Positions 45,670 through 55,534 of a stretch of DNA of 64,000 nucleotides are shown here, piece after piece. The notes below the pieces were generated by a model that saw nothing but the letters and a program-made list of their open reading frames with translations, did not search any database and was not told where the DNA came from. Source of the stretch: Adiantum capillus-veneris (taxonomy: Eukaryota; Streptophyta; Polypodiopsida; Polypodiales; Pteridaceae); contig CM043961.1 of assembly GCA_014529385.2 (NCBI GenBank), forward strand, positions 15,022,478 to 15,086,477. The letters are read 5' to 3'. Each line of letters opens with the position of its first letter. Within the stretch, counting starts at the first letter, position 1. A program made the position numbers and the translations under genes.

Positions 45670-45898
45670 GTTTCTCTCTCTTTCTCTCTCAATGTGTGTG
45701 CGTTTTTTTGTTTATGCATGTTTTCTCTCTCTTTTCCTCTCTCAATGTGTGCGTTTTTTGTTTATGCATGTTCTCTCTCTTTTCCTCTCTCAATGTGTGC
45801 GTTTTTTGTTTATGCATTCTCTCTCTCTCTCTTTTCCTCTCTCAATGTGTGTGTGTATTCTTTATTTATGTATGTGTGTGTGCGTTTTTGTTTATGTT

Positions 45899-45905
<7 letters not shown>
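45670..45905. repeat. Minisatellite of ~50-bp units, copy 1
   Basis: Four to five units of CTCTCTCAATGTGTGCG and GTTTATGCATG with a variable CT spacer. The same array lies at 54,055-54,280 in copy 3. All three frames stay open through it, so frames here carry no meaning. Confidence 0.85.
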
Positions 45906-45942
<37 letters not shown>

Positions 45943-46062
45943 AACACTATGTGTGTGTGTGTGTGTGTGAGAGAGAGAGCGAGAGAGAGAGGACGAGAGA
46001 AAGAGGGGAAGGGAACATGAGAGTGAGGAGAGGGAAGGAGCATACCTGGCTCTCCTTCCTCT

Positions 46063-46106
<44 letters not shown>

Positions 46107-46604
46107 AAGAAAGAGAGAGAGAGAGAGAGAGAGAGGGAGAGCGTTACCTGCTCCTTGCTTGAGGGCGCCGAAAAACTCAGATCTGGAGAGTGGCTAGACG
46201 GATTTGATAAAGCCCGGGACACAGTATGGCGAACCATAGATGATGAGCGCATATCTAGGATTTTCATGTGCAATCTCGGTATTGAGAAGAAGATGACGGA
46301 AGATCTAGAGGCTAAAATCAACCGATTTTGCATGCTTCACAATCCAGTGATGCAAAAGTGGATTTCACAATATGAGGATGCAAAGCAAGAGCGACAAAGG
46401 GCACGAATCGAGTGGAGAAGGGGAAGACGACCACCAATGCACTATCCGATGGTTCTGGAGAGCCTACCAACATTCATGAGCTTAAGATGGTTGCACAACC
46501 AATTGAAAAGCGCACAACAATGCGGTGACGAAGTGACTGAGGAAGAGTGGGAGTACTCTCGGGGTTGCGCGACCAAGGTAAGTTTGCAATGTACGACTAG
46601 CTAG
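45696..46604 (+). pseudogene. Chimeric frame: CACTA leader minisatellite joined to DUF4218 C-terminal part
   Basis: This 302-residue frame is open but composite. Residues up to about 163 are translated minisatellite and microsatellite from the 5' leader of copy 1, read on the wrong strand. From GEWLDGFDKARD on, it is the genuine C-terminal part of the DUF4218-containing transposase from copy 2, ending near the splice donor at 46,576. It marks the rearrangement junction at 46,185 and is probably not a functional protein. Confidence 0.75.
45904..46135. repeat. (CT)n, (TG)n and (GA)n cluster, copy 1
   Basis: Alternating (CT)n, (TG)n and (GA)n runs separate short unique stretches. The equivalent cluster in copy 3 is at 54,279-54,520. 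Confidence 0.9.
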
Positions 46605-46701
46605 TGACTTTATTTCTAAACGTTTGAACGGCCACTCATAATCTTTGTTCGTTGTAGTATAAGTCATACACAGCAGCATGGTGTAAAGGTCGACATTTTA
46701 G

Positions 46702-47409
46702 GTGGAACGGATCGACAAAAAGCGTTTTACTCAAGATTGTGGAATCATGGCAAAATTTGAACAGTCTAGTCGACGACGTTCCTCTGATGCAGATCCTGTG
46801 GTGGCGGAACTCACTTACTTCGGCACGCTACAAGATATTTTGAGGATCGATTACAGAGGATTTTTTGTCGACTTGTTCGACGTGCAATGGTTCAAGATAA
46901 TCATGGAGGGTCGCAGTGCTATTGTGCGTAGAGGAGAGTCTGGTTTTCTTGAGGTGGATTCTACTAAGAAATGGACTGACCTAAGAGACACTTTCGTACT
47001 ACCCGAGCATTGTGAACAAGTAAGTATGTAAATAGTTAACATCCGCCTTTTACAAGTTATGTACTTGAAAGCTCTCATGTAAGTTATGTGGCTCTGGCAG
47101 GTAATATTTCATCCTACAAAGTCTACATCAAACTGGTGGTACGTCATAGAGGTAGCCCCTCGTAGTGCAAGGACATATGAAGGCTACCATGTGCCAATTA
47201 CAACGGCATCAATGGAGGAGATCAAAGAAGATGCTCAATCAGAAGCCGCTGCGGTGGTGCCAGACGAGCATCAAGATGCTACTACTCTATATGGGGTGCA
47301 TGCAGAGGAGCTACAAAATGAAACAGAGGATATGTGTTTAAACGGAGAGCTCTATATAGATATAGGAAGTTATGCTGAGTTATGCAAGGATGAGAGCAAG
47401 ATCTCTTAA
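46702..47409 (+). pseudogene. CACTA DUF4216 domain, copy 2
   Basis: Two exons are visible. The first is 46,702-47,020, with ELTYFGTLQDILRIDYRGFF, VDLFDVQWFKIIMEG and LRDTFVLPEHCEQ. The second is 47,101-47,409 with VIFHPTKSTSNWWYVIEVAP and an acidic tail. Donor GTAAGTATG follows GAACAA; acceptor CTCTGGCAG. No stop interrupts it, but the transposase part upstream is lost. It serves as the reference for the exon interrupted in copy 1. Confidence 0.8.
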
Positions 47410-47681
47410 AGCCACAAATATTGTATTTGAACAATTTTGCTCCGTGTTGTAAAAGCTCTGGCTCTCTAAGTACCTTCCATGGTGTATAACGCTCTTTTCT
47501 ACTCGCGCTCACATCTTTTGATTGAAAATTCTGAGTTTTCGACTTGCCTCTTCTATCACTCAATTCATTGCGTCATTGTATTTATATACGTCATTACGTC
47601 ATTGTATTTAATGGTCTTTGCGTCATTGTCTACTCTATTCATTCAATATTAAGTTTAAATATTCGTGTGTTTAATGCAGGT

Positions 47682-48991
47682 ATGGATGATGAGGAGTTTC
47701 TTTCTTCTTTGTCACCGCAGCAAAGACAGTGGTACGTGGAGCGTCATCGCTCTGGCGCATCATCGCGCGTTCCTACTCCATCCGCATCTCCCTCTCTTTC
47801 GGAGCATTCGGCGCACTCCGAAGCTTCGGCGTCGACGAGACGATCTTCACACTCGTCTAGACACCAGCGCTCTAGTGGTGGCGGTGGCGGTTGTTGTGGG
47901 GATTCTGCCGCCGATGCCTCCACACCGCGTCGTGTTCGACGAGGCTCTTTACCCTCCCCTTCTTTGCCCGCCCCCACACCAGCCACAGCATCGCCATCTA
48001 CGCCAGGTTTTGCGTGGCTGACTGTTCCTAGCAGCTACACACCTCTACCTACTCCGCCAGGAGCCACCCCACTCGACACTCCTCGCTTCGGGGCCCAGAC
48101 GTCGGTGGAGACACCTGATGTCCGTACCCCCATCGACACGCCGCTAGAGACCCCTGCGGGGACACCCAGGTTCACGCGTCACCGGCTAGAGGGCTTGCCT
48201 TACTCCGTGGAGTTCAGCGGCGGCATCATCATGGATGATGACGGCAAGAAGGTGATCTCACGCATGCATGGTCTTTGCTCTCAGCTGTTTAGACACTACA
48301 TACTAAACAAATGGAGTGAAGTACCAAGTGATTTAAAAAACAGAGTCATCAGCATACTTCATGATGAGTTTCCCGTTCCAACACGGGATCAGCGCTTCAA
48401 TGAAGACCTGATGAAGATTCGAATGTGCGAATACTCCAAACACAAGCGTTTTGAAGTACAAAAAGCAATCAAGCATGGGTGGAACAGGCCAGATTGGTTG
48501 GCCAAAGAATATTGGAAGAATGCCAAGAAAGCAGCGCGCGAGAATCCCGACAAGTGGAAGCAACAAAAGGATGCAGCCAGAGCGCAAGTAGAGGCAGGGA
48601 GCTCGCACCACTTGGGGAGCGGTGGATGGGCATCATTTGAGGCCGATTTTGTAAGTGTTTTCGCATTGCTCTTTATGTTCGATAGTTTAGGGTTTATGAG
48701 TTTTCTAATTCTAACATAATGAAATCTTTGTATGTTTTGACAGTGGTCGATGACAGGACGTGATCCCACACCGTACGAGCGCGAGGACGCAGGCAGGAAG
48801 GGCTTAAACACCCTGATGGACATTCTCAGTTCTCACGGCGGCATGGTTAGTATTAGGGTTTACTCTTTTCTATTTTTTGTATTGTTTTATAAATGTCGTT
48901 ATATGTTTATACTTACTGAAAGCTGTCTTATTGTCTTTTTTCGCAGAATCCGACAGATACGCCGCTTGGACGCGATGAGACGTCTGACTAG
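47682..48991 (+). CDS. TNPA-like CACTA protein (Transposase_24), copy 2
   Basis: Exons 47,682-48,650, 48,744-48,845 and 48,947-48,991 encode 371 residues with GT-AG introns. The start codon MDDEEFLSSL comes two bases after a TTTAATGCAG acceptor-like site, so a 5' non-coding exon is likely. The S/P/T-rich region spans about residues 30-180 and the conserved domain 190-323, with GLCSQLFRHYILNKWSEV and GWNRPDWLAKEYW. The small last exon encodes NPTDTPLGRDETSD. It differs from copy 1 at scattered residues only (for example REYCKH to CEYSKH). It appears intact. Confidence 0.87.
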
Positions 48992-49364
48992 ACGACGTCA
49001 GTTTAGCCGTAGCTAGATAGCATTAGTTTAGGGTTTCTCATAGCTTATGTATCATGAGACGGATTTTATACGTCTTTTTGAACCATGTATATTATTACAT
49101 TTGTCACCGCAGTTCATTTTGCCAATCAATTCTTTATGCCTATGATGTTGTACAATTGTCATTATTACATTTGCCAATCAATTCATTTTGCCTATGATGT
49201 ATACAATTGTCAATTTTACGCTTGTCAATTTTGCAAACAATGCGTCTTGTGGGTGACTATTTTGGGTCTATTATCTACCCTTGCACTTTTTTTAAAAAGT
49301 GAATCAAGTACAATATGGTTGATGGGTGGCAGGACATTCAATGCCCTCTCACCAAAAAAAAAAT

Positions 49365-49594
49365 CTCTCGGGCGTCGCTATAACCGTCGCTATTTATGGC
49401 TCTGGAGCGTCGCTATAGACTTCTGTGTAAACGTCGCTATGACCGTCGCTATGAGCGTCCCTATGAGCGTCTCTATATAGCGACGCTTATAGCGACGCTC
49501 TCGTAGCGACAGTTTTAGCGACGCCGAGGGTTATAAAAACACAGTGTATTTCCGTCGCTAACAGCGTCACAAGAGCACACAACCTCTTGTAGTG
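49365..49594 (+). repeat. CACTA copy 2 3' subterminal repeats and TIR
   Basis: Many GCGTCGCTAT and TAGCGACGCT motifs lie before the 12-base TIR. This is the inverted counterpart of 26,437-26,710. Confidence 0.9.
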
Positions 49595-49639
49595 AACAAA
49601 GATTATGAGTAGCCGTTCAAACGTTTAGAAATAAAGTCA

Positions 49640-52562
49640 CTAGCTAGTCGTACATTGCAAACTTACCTTGGTCGCGCAACCCCGAGAGTACTCCCACTCT
49701 TCCTCAGTCACTTCGTCACCGCATTTTTGTGCACTTTTCAATTGGTTGTGCAACCATCTTAAGCTCATGAATGTTGGTAGGCTCTCCAGACCCGTCAAAT
49801 AGTGCATCGGTGGTCGTCTTCCCCGTCTCCACTCGATTCGTGCCCTTTGTCGCTCTTGCTTTGCATCCTCATATTGTGAAATCCACTTTTGCATCACTGG
49901 ATTGTGAAGCATGCAAAATCGGTAGATTTTAGCCTCTAGATCTTCCGTTATCTTCTTCTCAACACCGAGATTGCACATGACAATCCCAGATATACGCTCA
50001 TCATCTATGGTTCGCCATAGCGTGGCCCGGGCTTTATCAAATCCGTCTAGCCGCTCTCCAATGTACACTAGGGACTCTGATACCAACCAACCTTCTGCCA
50101 TGCTACCCTCCGGACGTGCCTTTTGACGCACATATCCCTTAAGCGTTTTCATGAAACGTTCTAAGAAGAACATCCATCTGGAATGAACTGTGCCAGCTAT
50201 TTCTACCTCATCAACTATGTGAACAAGAAGATGCACCTGAATGGTTAGCATGGTAGTAGGAAAATGTTTCTCAAACATGCACACAAGCTCCGCAGCATTT
50301 AGTTTGGCGAATGGTATGGAGTCTACGTTGATCTCCTTTTGTGAGATCCATTGCACCAGCTTTGCAAGTTTGTAGATTGTGTTACGGATGTCGAGAGACA
50401 AACATCCCTCAATGGTAACCGGTAAAATAAACTGTAAAGTATGCGCAGCAATGATATTAAAGTCCACATTTTATGCAATGATATTGAAGTCCACTATGAA
50501 CGTACCTGACACATTTTATGCCAATCGTGTGACTTCAAACTGGTAAGCTTTCCTTCTTTAGTAAAACACGTTCGGAGCGAGTGCATTACGCCAGTGGGGG
50601 TCCGCAAAGATCGAATGGTCTCTTTTACTTTGCGTTCTTGGGCTCCTGTGAAAATCCATGGTGCTTTAGGGAGTTTTATCGATCCATCAGACGCTGTTTA
50701 CGGCCAATATTGCTCCATACGATCCACATTTCTAAGGTCAACTCTGGCTCCCAAAGTATCTTTCTTGCCGGTCAGATGGTCCCATAGTAGATTACCCACA
50801 TTCTTGAATATGTGCATTGGATCGAGCAAGTGATTGATCATGAGTCGGGGCCAGTATGGTAACTCGTACCATAGAGATAGTCTCTTCATCCCTGGAGGCA
50901 ATCCGTCATCGCACATCTCCTTCTGCTCTAACCATGCTTGTGCAGACATCCTTGGTGGCTCTCTTCCCAAAAAGCCGTCGCGTAACACATGATTCTCTAG
51001 AAGATACGCTTGATGACCTTTGTAGATTTGCTTCTTCAATGAGGGCGCCCTACGTGCATTCAGTCTAGGTCCACATGTGACACATGCTCTGTATCCGCTT
51101 GTTTGAAGCCCTGCATGTATACACATGATAATAGATCAACTATGGGAAAAAACAAGATTTACAGTGTCTGAGTGAGGAGTGTCAATAGATCACCTGAGCA
51201 TTTTGTTAGCCCGGGATAGTCATGCATGGTCCACATTAGAATGCCTCTGATCAAAGCATTCCGTCGTCCTGTGTGTCGGCTCATATCCACCACCTCTATG
51301 CCAATCCACAATTGTTGTAGCTCTTCCAATAGTGGACGAAGATACACATCCATATTCTCCACTTTATATCGCCCTGGCACAATCAAGCTTAGCCATAGGT
51401 GCCCCTTCTTCGTAGTCAACCACGGGGGAATGTTGTAGTTGACGATGACAACGGGCCATACACTGTAAGATGTTGATCTTTGACCAAATGGATTTACGCC
51501 ATCCATAGCAAGGCCTAAGCACAAATTTCGAGCTTCCCTGGAAAAATCCGACCATGTTCCATCTATATGTTTCCAGGCTACGCAATCAGCAGGAACTCGT
51601 AGCACACCATCCGAAGATTTATTCTCCTCATGCCATGATGCTAGGGCGGCCATGGACTTACATTCGAAGAAATGCTTGATACGAGGAAGCAGAGGAAAAT
51701 GTCGCAAAACCTTTTGTGGAATTTTTGTCCCGTGGAGATCTACTCGATATCTTTCGGAATCACATTTCAGACACTTCCCCATGTCTATGTATTCCCCTCT
51801 GAAAAGAATGCAGTCATTAGGACAAGCGTGGATAGAATTGTAATCCATCCCCAAGTTTCGCAAAAACTTTCTTGCTTCATCTCGGGAATCTGGCATCACA
51901 TTGTCAGCTGGTAGTATGTGCTCTTTAAGCAATCTACACAACATAAAAATACGATACAGTCGTGTAAAAATCTATCAGATCATTATACATTTAGAGTTTT
52001 ATTAAAGTAAACTAATTGTAATAGATCACCTGAAAAGCGCTATGACGCTAGTGTCACTCCATCCAAACTTTGCCTGCATGTTGAGAAGAACCAGGAGTGC
52101 TTTCAATCTAGACATACGTGCTCCATCATACAATGGCGTATCGGCTTCACTTTTCATATCATCATAGATAAGCCTTTCTGAATCCATGATCGTCTCGATC
52201 ATTTCATCAATCTCGGGCTCAAACATTGCCTCGTTGGGAATGTGCTCTGCATGATCATCCCTCGAGCTGTAAGAGGCTACATCTTGTGGCCTCACATATG
52301 CAGCTTGACCAAAGCGCGTGCGAACACGTCTATTGGGTTGCAGGATTGCTGCTTGTTGGCCAGTGTCACAGTCCGACGAGTTATAATTGGCAACAACTCG
52401 ATCTATAATAGATGGATCGAACTCTCCAAATTCGCGAACGTGCTGCAAAGAAACACGTCTTGTCCGTCGCACAGCATGCTTGCATTGATTACAAGGACAT
52501 AAGACCCTCATTGAGAGATAGGTGTTTCGGTTGGACAATCCCACATCCTCGTCACTACTCAT
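49640..52562 (-). pseudogene. CACTA tnp2 transposase gene, copy 3
   Basis: Exon 1 (52,562-52,031) carries the transposase-associated CPCNQC domain. The second (51,944-51,199) holds CPNDCILFRGEYIDMGKC and LAMDGVNPFGQ. The third (51,111-50,530) holds GYRACVTCGPRLNARRAP and DPMHIFKNVGNL. The fourth (50,467-49,667) is DUF4218 with HSRWMFFLERFMKTLKGYVR and a C-terminal basic part. A TAA at about 50,698 replaces a glutamine codon present in copy 1, so the catalytic part is cut. The arginine at 51,900 that is a stop in copy 1 is intact here. The 3' half of the element is missing left of 49,595. Confidence 0.85.
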
Positions 52563-52624
52563 AATGAGGATAAAAATCTTATAACTTGGACAACAAATTT
52601 AATATTCTATTGGCATTCTTTGTC

Positions 52625-52627
<3 letters not shown>

Positions 52628-52686
<59 letters not shown>
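52628..52686. repeat. (CT)n microsatellite in CACTA 5' region, copy 3
   Basis: It is the counterpart of 44,256-44,327 and about a dozen bases shorter. Confidence 0.95.
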
Positions 52687-52687
<1 letters not shown>

Positions 52688-52693
52688 GTCATC

Positions 52694-52822
52694 ATGTCCA
52701 ATCCCCGCACACCTCGGTCTAGAGGTGCACGGAGATCAGAATCGCCGGGTTATAATCTCGTCTTTATTGGTCAATACCTATATTTGTGGGTACAAGAAAT
52801 CTACAGACCCACGTCTACATGA
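52694..52822 (+). CDS. Small conserved ORF divergent to tnp2, copy 3
   Basis: A 42-residue frame identical in length to 44,349-44,477, with two substitutions (DP to ES near residue 16). Function unknown. Confidence 0.25.
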   Translation: MSNPRTPRSRGARRSESPGYNLVFIGQYLYLWVQEIYRPTST

Positions 52823-53107
52823 TACTGCATGTAGTGGACAAAACCCCTTTGCCTCTTCTCTAGCTGTAGCACTTCACAGCATCTTAACATCTTTTCACAG
52901 TAGATCTTTTCACTGTTCGTCTAACTCTAAACCCTAAACCGTAAGTTATTCTTGCGTGGACTCGATCTAACGTAAATAAGCGTAAATCTAAATAAACGTA
53001 AATCTAACTAAAAATAAACCTAAATCTAATTTAACGTAAGTCTACATCTAACCTAATCTTTAACGTCTTTTGGGATAGTTTCCTACGACGTTAAAACTCT
53101 CTTCTTC

Positions 53108-53166
<59 letters not shown>
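53108..53166. repeat. Expanded (TG)n, copy 3
   Basis: About 58 bases of TG here, against about 23 bases at the same place in copy 1. Confidence 0.95.
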
Positions 53167-53171
<5 letters not shown>

Positions 53172-53316
53172 ACCTAAATAAACCTAAGTCTAATCTAATA
53201 TAACATAAATTTTAAATCTAACGTAAATTATGTTATATTAAAAACAAAGAACTAAACTAACAGGGATTATAAGAACCTTAAAACTGATTTAACACATAAT
53301 TTTTCACATAACTCGG

Positions 53317-53664
53317 CAAGAGTTGGCATTCTCATCACTAAAGATGTGAGAGTTAACTTCCGGCGGTGACGCTGCCTCATCTCCATCCACATCTGACGAC
53401 AGCAATTGGCTCTTTGGACCGTTCTTGCTCTTGTTACTAACTTTGAAGTTGCTGTTGAATGACTAGAGGTTGTCTAGATGGTCATTGTCGGAGATGTAGT
53501 GACTCTTGCCGCCCTGAAGATCCACCTTCTTCCCTATCTTCTGAAGACATTTCACCAGTACTTTTGGATCGACGGAGCCCACCATGAGTGAAGGCAGCAA
53601 TACCCTATATTTCATTGAGGGCTTTCTTCACCCGCTTCATGCAGGCATCGCAGTCTATGGAGAC
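53317..53664 (-). pseudogene. Captured HMA domain gene fragment, copy 3
   Basis: It is nearly identical to 44,937-45,286, with the same in-frame stop after the first helix. One visible change turns GSVNPKV into GSVDPKV. The shared stop shows that capture and damage came before duplication of the CACTA 5' half. Flanking AT-rich direct repeats are also shared. Confidence 0.62.
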
Positions 53665-54054
53665 CTAAATCTAATCTAATATAATGTAAATCTAAATCTA
53701 GCGTAAATAAACGTAAATCTAACTAAAAATAAACCTAAATCTAATCTAATTTAACTTAAATAAACCTAAATCTAATTTAACGTAAGTCTACATCTAACCT
53801 AATCTTTAACGTCTTTTAGGATAGTTTCCTACGACGTTATAACTCTCTTCTTCTTGTGTGTGTGCGCGTGTGTGGATGTGTGTGCCAATAAAAAGAGATA
53901 AATGGTATAACCTTTCTATCACCCATGCCAAGTATGATAGATTGGTTATGCCATTTCCCTCTTGAATAATAGGTCTTGAATTCAACTCCTCGTCGGCTAG
54001 ATCTTTAGGTCTTTTAATTTTAATTAGTTTCCTACGACGTTAAATTAGTTTCTC

Positions 54055-54274
54055 TCTCTTTCTCTCTCAATGTGTGTGCGTTTTTTTGTTTATGCATGTT
54101 TTCTCTCTCTTTTCCTCTCTCAATGTGTGCGTTTTTTGTTTATGCATGTTCTCTCTCTCTTTTCCTCTCTAAATGTGTGCGTTTTTTGTTTATGCATACT
54201 CTCTCTCTCTTTTCCTCTCTCAATGTGTGTGCATTCTTTGTTTATGTATGTGTGTGTGCGTTTTTGTTTATGTT

Positions 54275-54324
<50 letters not shown>

Positions 54325-54332
54325 AACACTAT

Positions 54333-54394
<62 letters not shown>

Positions 54395-54520
54395 AAGAGG
54401 GGAAGGGAACATGAGAGTCAGGAGAGGGAAGGAGCATACCTGGCTCTCCTTCCTCTCCTCGTGTGTGTGTGTGTGTGTGTGTATGTGTGTGTGTGGAGAA
54501 GAAAGAGAGAGAGAGAGAGA
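54055..54520. repeat. Minisatellite and CT/TG/GA cluster, copy 3
   Basis: Four ~50-base units of CTCTCTCAATGTGTGCG and GTTTATGCATG are followed by (CT)n, (TG)n and (GA)n tracts, paralleling 45,670-46,135 with different tract lengths. Confidence 0.9.
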
Positions 54521-54556
54521 GGGAGAGCGTTACCTGCTCCTTGCTTGAGGACGCCG

Positions 54557-54585
54557 AAAAACTCAGATCTGAGATCTGAGTTTTT
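54557..54585. repeat. 14-bp-arm palindrome in CACTA 5' leader
   Basis: AAAAACTCAGATCT and its exact complement are separated by one G. In copy 1 only the left arm survives (46,171-46,184), and the rearrangement joint follows directly. Confidence 0.9.
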
Positions 54586-54615
54586 GGGCGCTCTCTGTTT
54601 TTTTTTTTAGCACAG

Positions 54616-54677
54616 CCGGCGTCGCTATCAGCGTCGCAAATTTACAAGTAAATTTGCGACGCTCATAGCGATGCCGG
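54616..54677. repeat. 30-bp-arm hairpin next to CACTA 5' TIR
   Basis: The arms at 54,616-54,645 and 54,648-54,677 pair with two mismatches around a two-base loop. They are made of the subterminal motif GCGTCGC and an AAATTTAC core. A T run before and an A run after could lengthen the stem. Confidence 0.9.
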
Positions 54678-54689
54678 GAAAAAAAAAAA

Positions 54690-54737
54690 TTAGCGTCGCT
54701 GTGTGAGCGTCGCTAATATGAATAGCCTCTTGTAGTG
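54690..54737 (-). repeat. CACTA copy 3 5' TIR and subterminal motifs
   Basis: TTAGCGTCGCTGTGTGAGCG and AGCGTCGCTAATATG precede CCTCTTGTAGTG, which is followed by TTA, matching the TTA before 26,437. Confidence 0.9.
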
Positions 54738-55243
54738 TTATGAACCTAAAGGACAATAGGGAACTAATAAAACATGCATATATTATTTGTATTGAGCATG
54801 GCTATAGAAACTTTGATGATAGGTTTGCAGAATGGTAAAAATTTAACTTTTTTGTACCTATTTCTTTTGGCAAAACAAAAAATAGTGAGTGAGAAGCAAT
54901 CATATGTTCTGATCACCAACCCATTGAAGTTAACTAGGGAATTTATCTCAAGTCCTACAAAAATCCCTAATCTTATTTTTATGCAACAAAACGTAAGAAA
55001 TGACTGTTTTGATGAAAATGTACTGGTCCATCCATAGTAAATGGACCAACTTTGGAGGCTTGGTGTGACCAAAAGTTGAGAAATTTTACAAGTTTCTTAT
55101 TTTTTCCATGTGTAGTAGGCCTTGAACTATAACCTCATGAAAGGATTTTACAAAATGAGTGGATCTACTATGGTTTTGGAGGTTTTTTTCAAAACCCTGA
55201 AAGGACACTTTTATGTCCTGTTAGGTTACCAACCTAGTGTTAA

Positions 55244-55496
55244 TCTTCGCATCAGCTTCCGAAGCCCGCACCACCTTTCGATACCTTTGTAAGAATTGTT
55301 CGTAAAATCTGAGCCAATTCTGCTTGTGCACCTCTTCTAAGCCACCTTTGCTTTACCTCGCAGCACCAAGGGCAGAGTTTGGAGCTTCGCTTCATCACCT
55401 GGCATCTGCAATTTCCAGCATAAATAGCTCAAAATCGACAAGCCAATCATCTGTATCATCATCTCCTTTGAACACAGGACCAAACTCCTGCTTCAT
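55244..55496 (-). pseudogene. Gypsy A gag, 5' part
   Basis: The start at 55,496 reads MKQEFGPVFKGDDDTDDWLV, then DFELFMLEIADA, then after a shift LRFYEQFLQRYRKVVRASEA. The opening FKGDDDTDDWLVDFE is the usual gypsy gag entry. It lies ~60 bases inside the right LTR. The frame meets the TTAA site at 55,240 and resumes at 25,597. A stop after IADAR and one frameshift show decay. Confidence 0.75.
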
Positions 55497-55534
55497 CTTG
55501 ACTCACGAACACCTCGTTAGGAAGCAATCAGTGG

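Larger units (their letters stand above)
46186..49594 (+). mobile_element. CACTA copy 2, 3' half in inverted orientation
   Basis: Starting inside the DUF4218-coding exon it continues through DUF4216 and the TNPA-like gene to the 3' TIR (CCTCTTGTAGTG, 49,583-49,594). The TIR abuts AAC and intron sequence of copy 3. Its 5' half is missing, and it is joined at 46,185 to the 5' leader of copy 1. Confidence 0.85.
26437..54737 (-). mobile_element. CACTA (En/Spm) composite of three partial copies
   Basis: The outer ends are CACTACAAGAGG at 26,437 and its complement ending at 54,737, flanked by TTA on both sides (26,434-26,436 and 54,738-54,740). Inside lie copy 1 (26,437-46,185, minus, split by a gypsy), the 3' half of copy 2 (46,186-49,594, plus) and the 5' half of copy 3 (49,595-54,737, minus). 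Coding parts are a Tnp2-type transposase, DUF4218, DUF4216 and a TNPA-like (Transposase_24) protein. Copies are about 97-98% alike by eye. The matching TTA suggests the outer ends once belonged to one element that was later rearranged inside. Confidence 0.85.
25602..55239. mobile_element. TTAA-flanked TIR element, non-autonomous, split by CACTA
   Basis: The ends are perfect 14-base inverted repeats CACTAGGTTGGTAA. Just inside each lies a quasi-palindrome containing GGACACTTTTATGTCC. Without the CACTA insert it is about 1.33 kb (25,602-26,436 plus 54,741-55,239). No coding frame of substance is present, so it is non-autonomous. TTAA duplication is typical of piggyBac-like elements and of some MITEs, but the ends do not start CCC, so the superfamily is open. 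Setting the element and one TTAA aside leaves an uninterrupted gag reading frame across the joint, which confirms the boundaries. Confidence 0.8.

Noticed and set aside
26437-49594. Copy 1 and copy 2 TIRs as the two ends of one CACTA element
   Set aside because: Both are 3'-type ends and their flanks (TTA and AAC) differ, whereas 26,437 and 54,737 share TTA and are a 3' end and a 5' end.
46186-49594. Simple inversion of a segment inside copy 3
   Set aside because: The inverted piece overlaps by several hundred bases the DUF4218 exon still present in copy 3, so reversing it does not restore a single complete element.
52925-52945. CTAAACCCTAAACC as telomeric repeat
   Set aside because: It is a single partial match inside an AT-rich irregular repeat, not an array.
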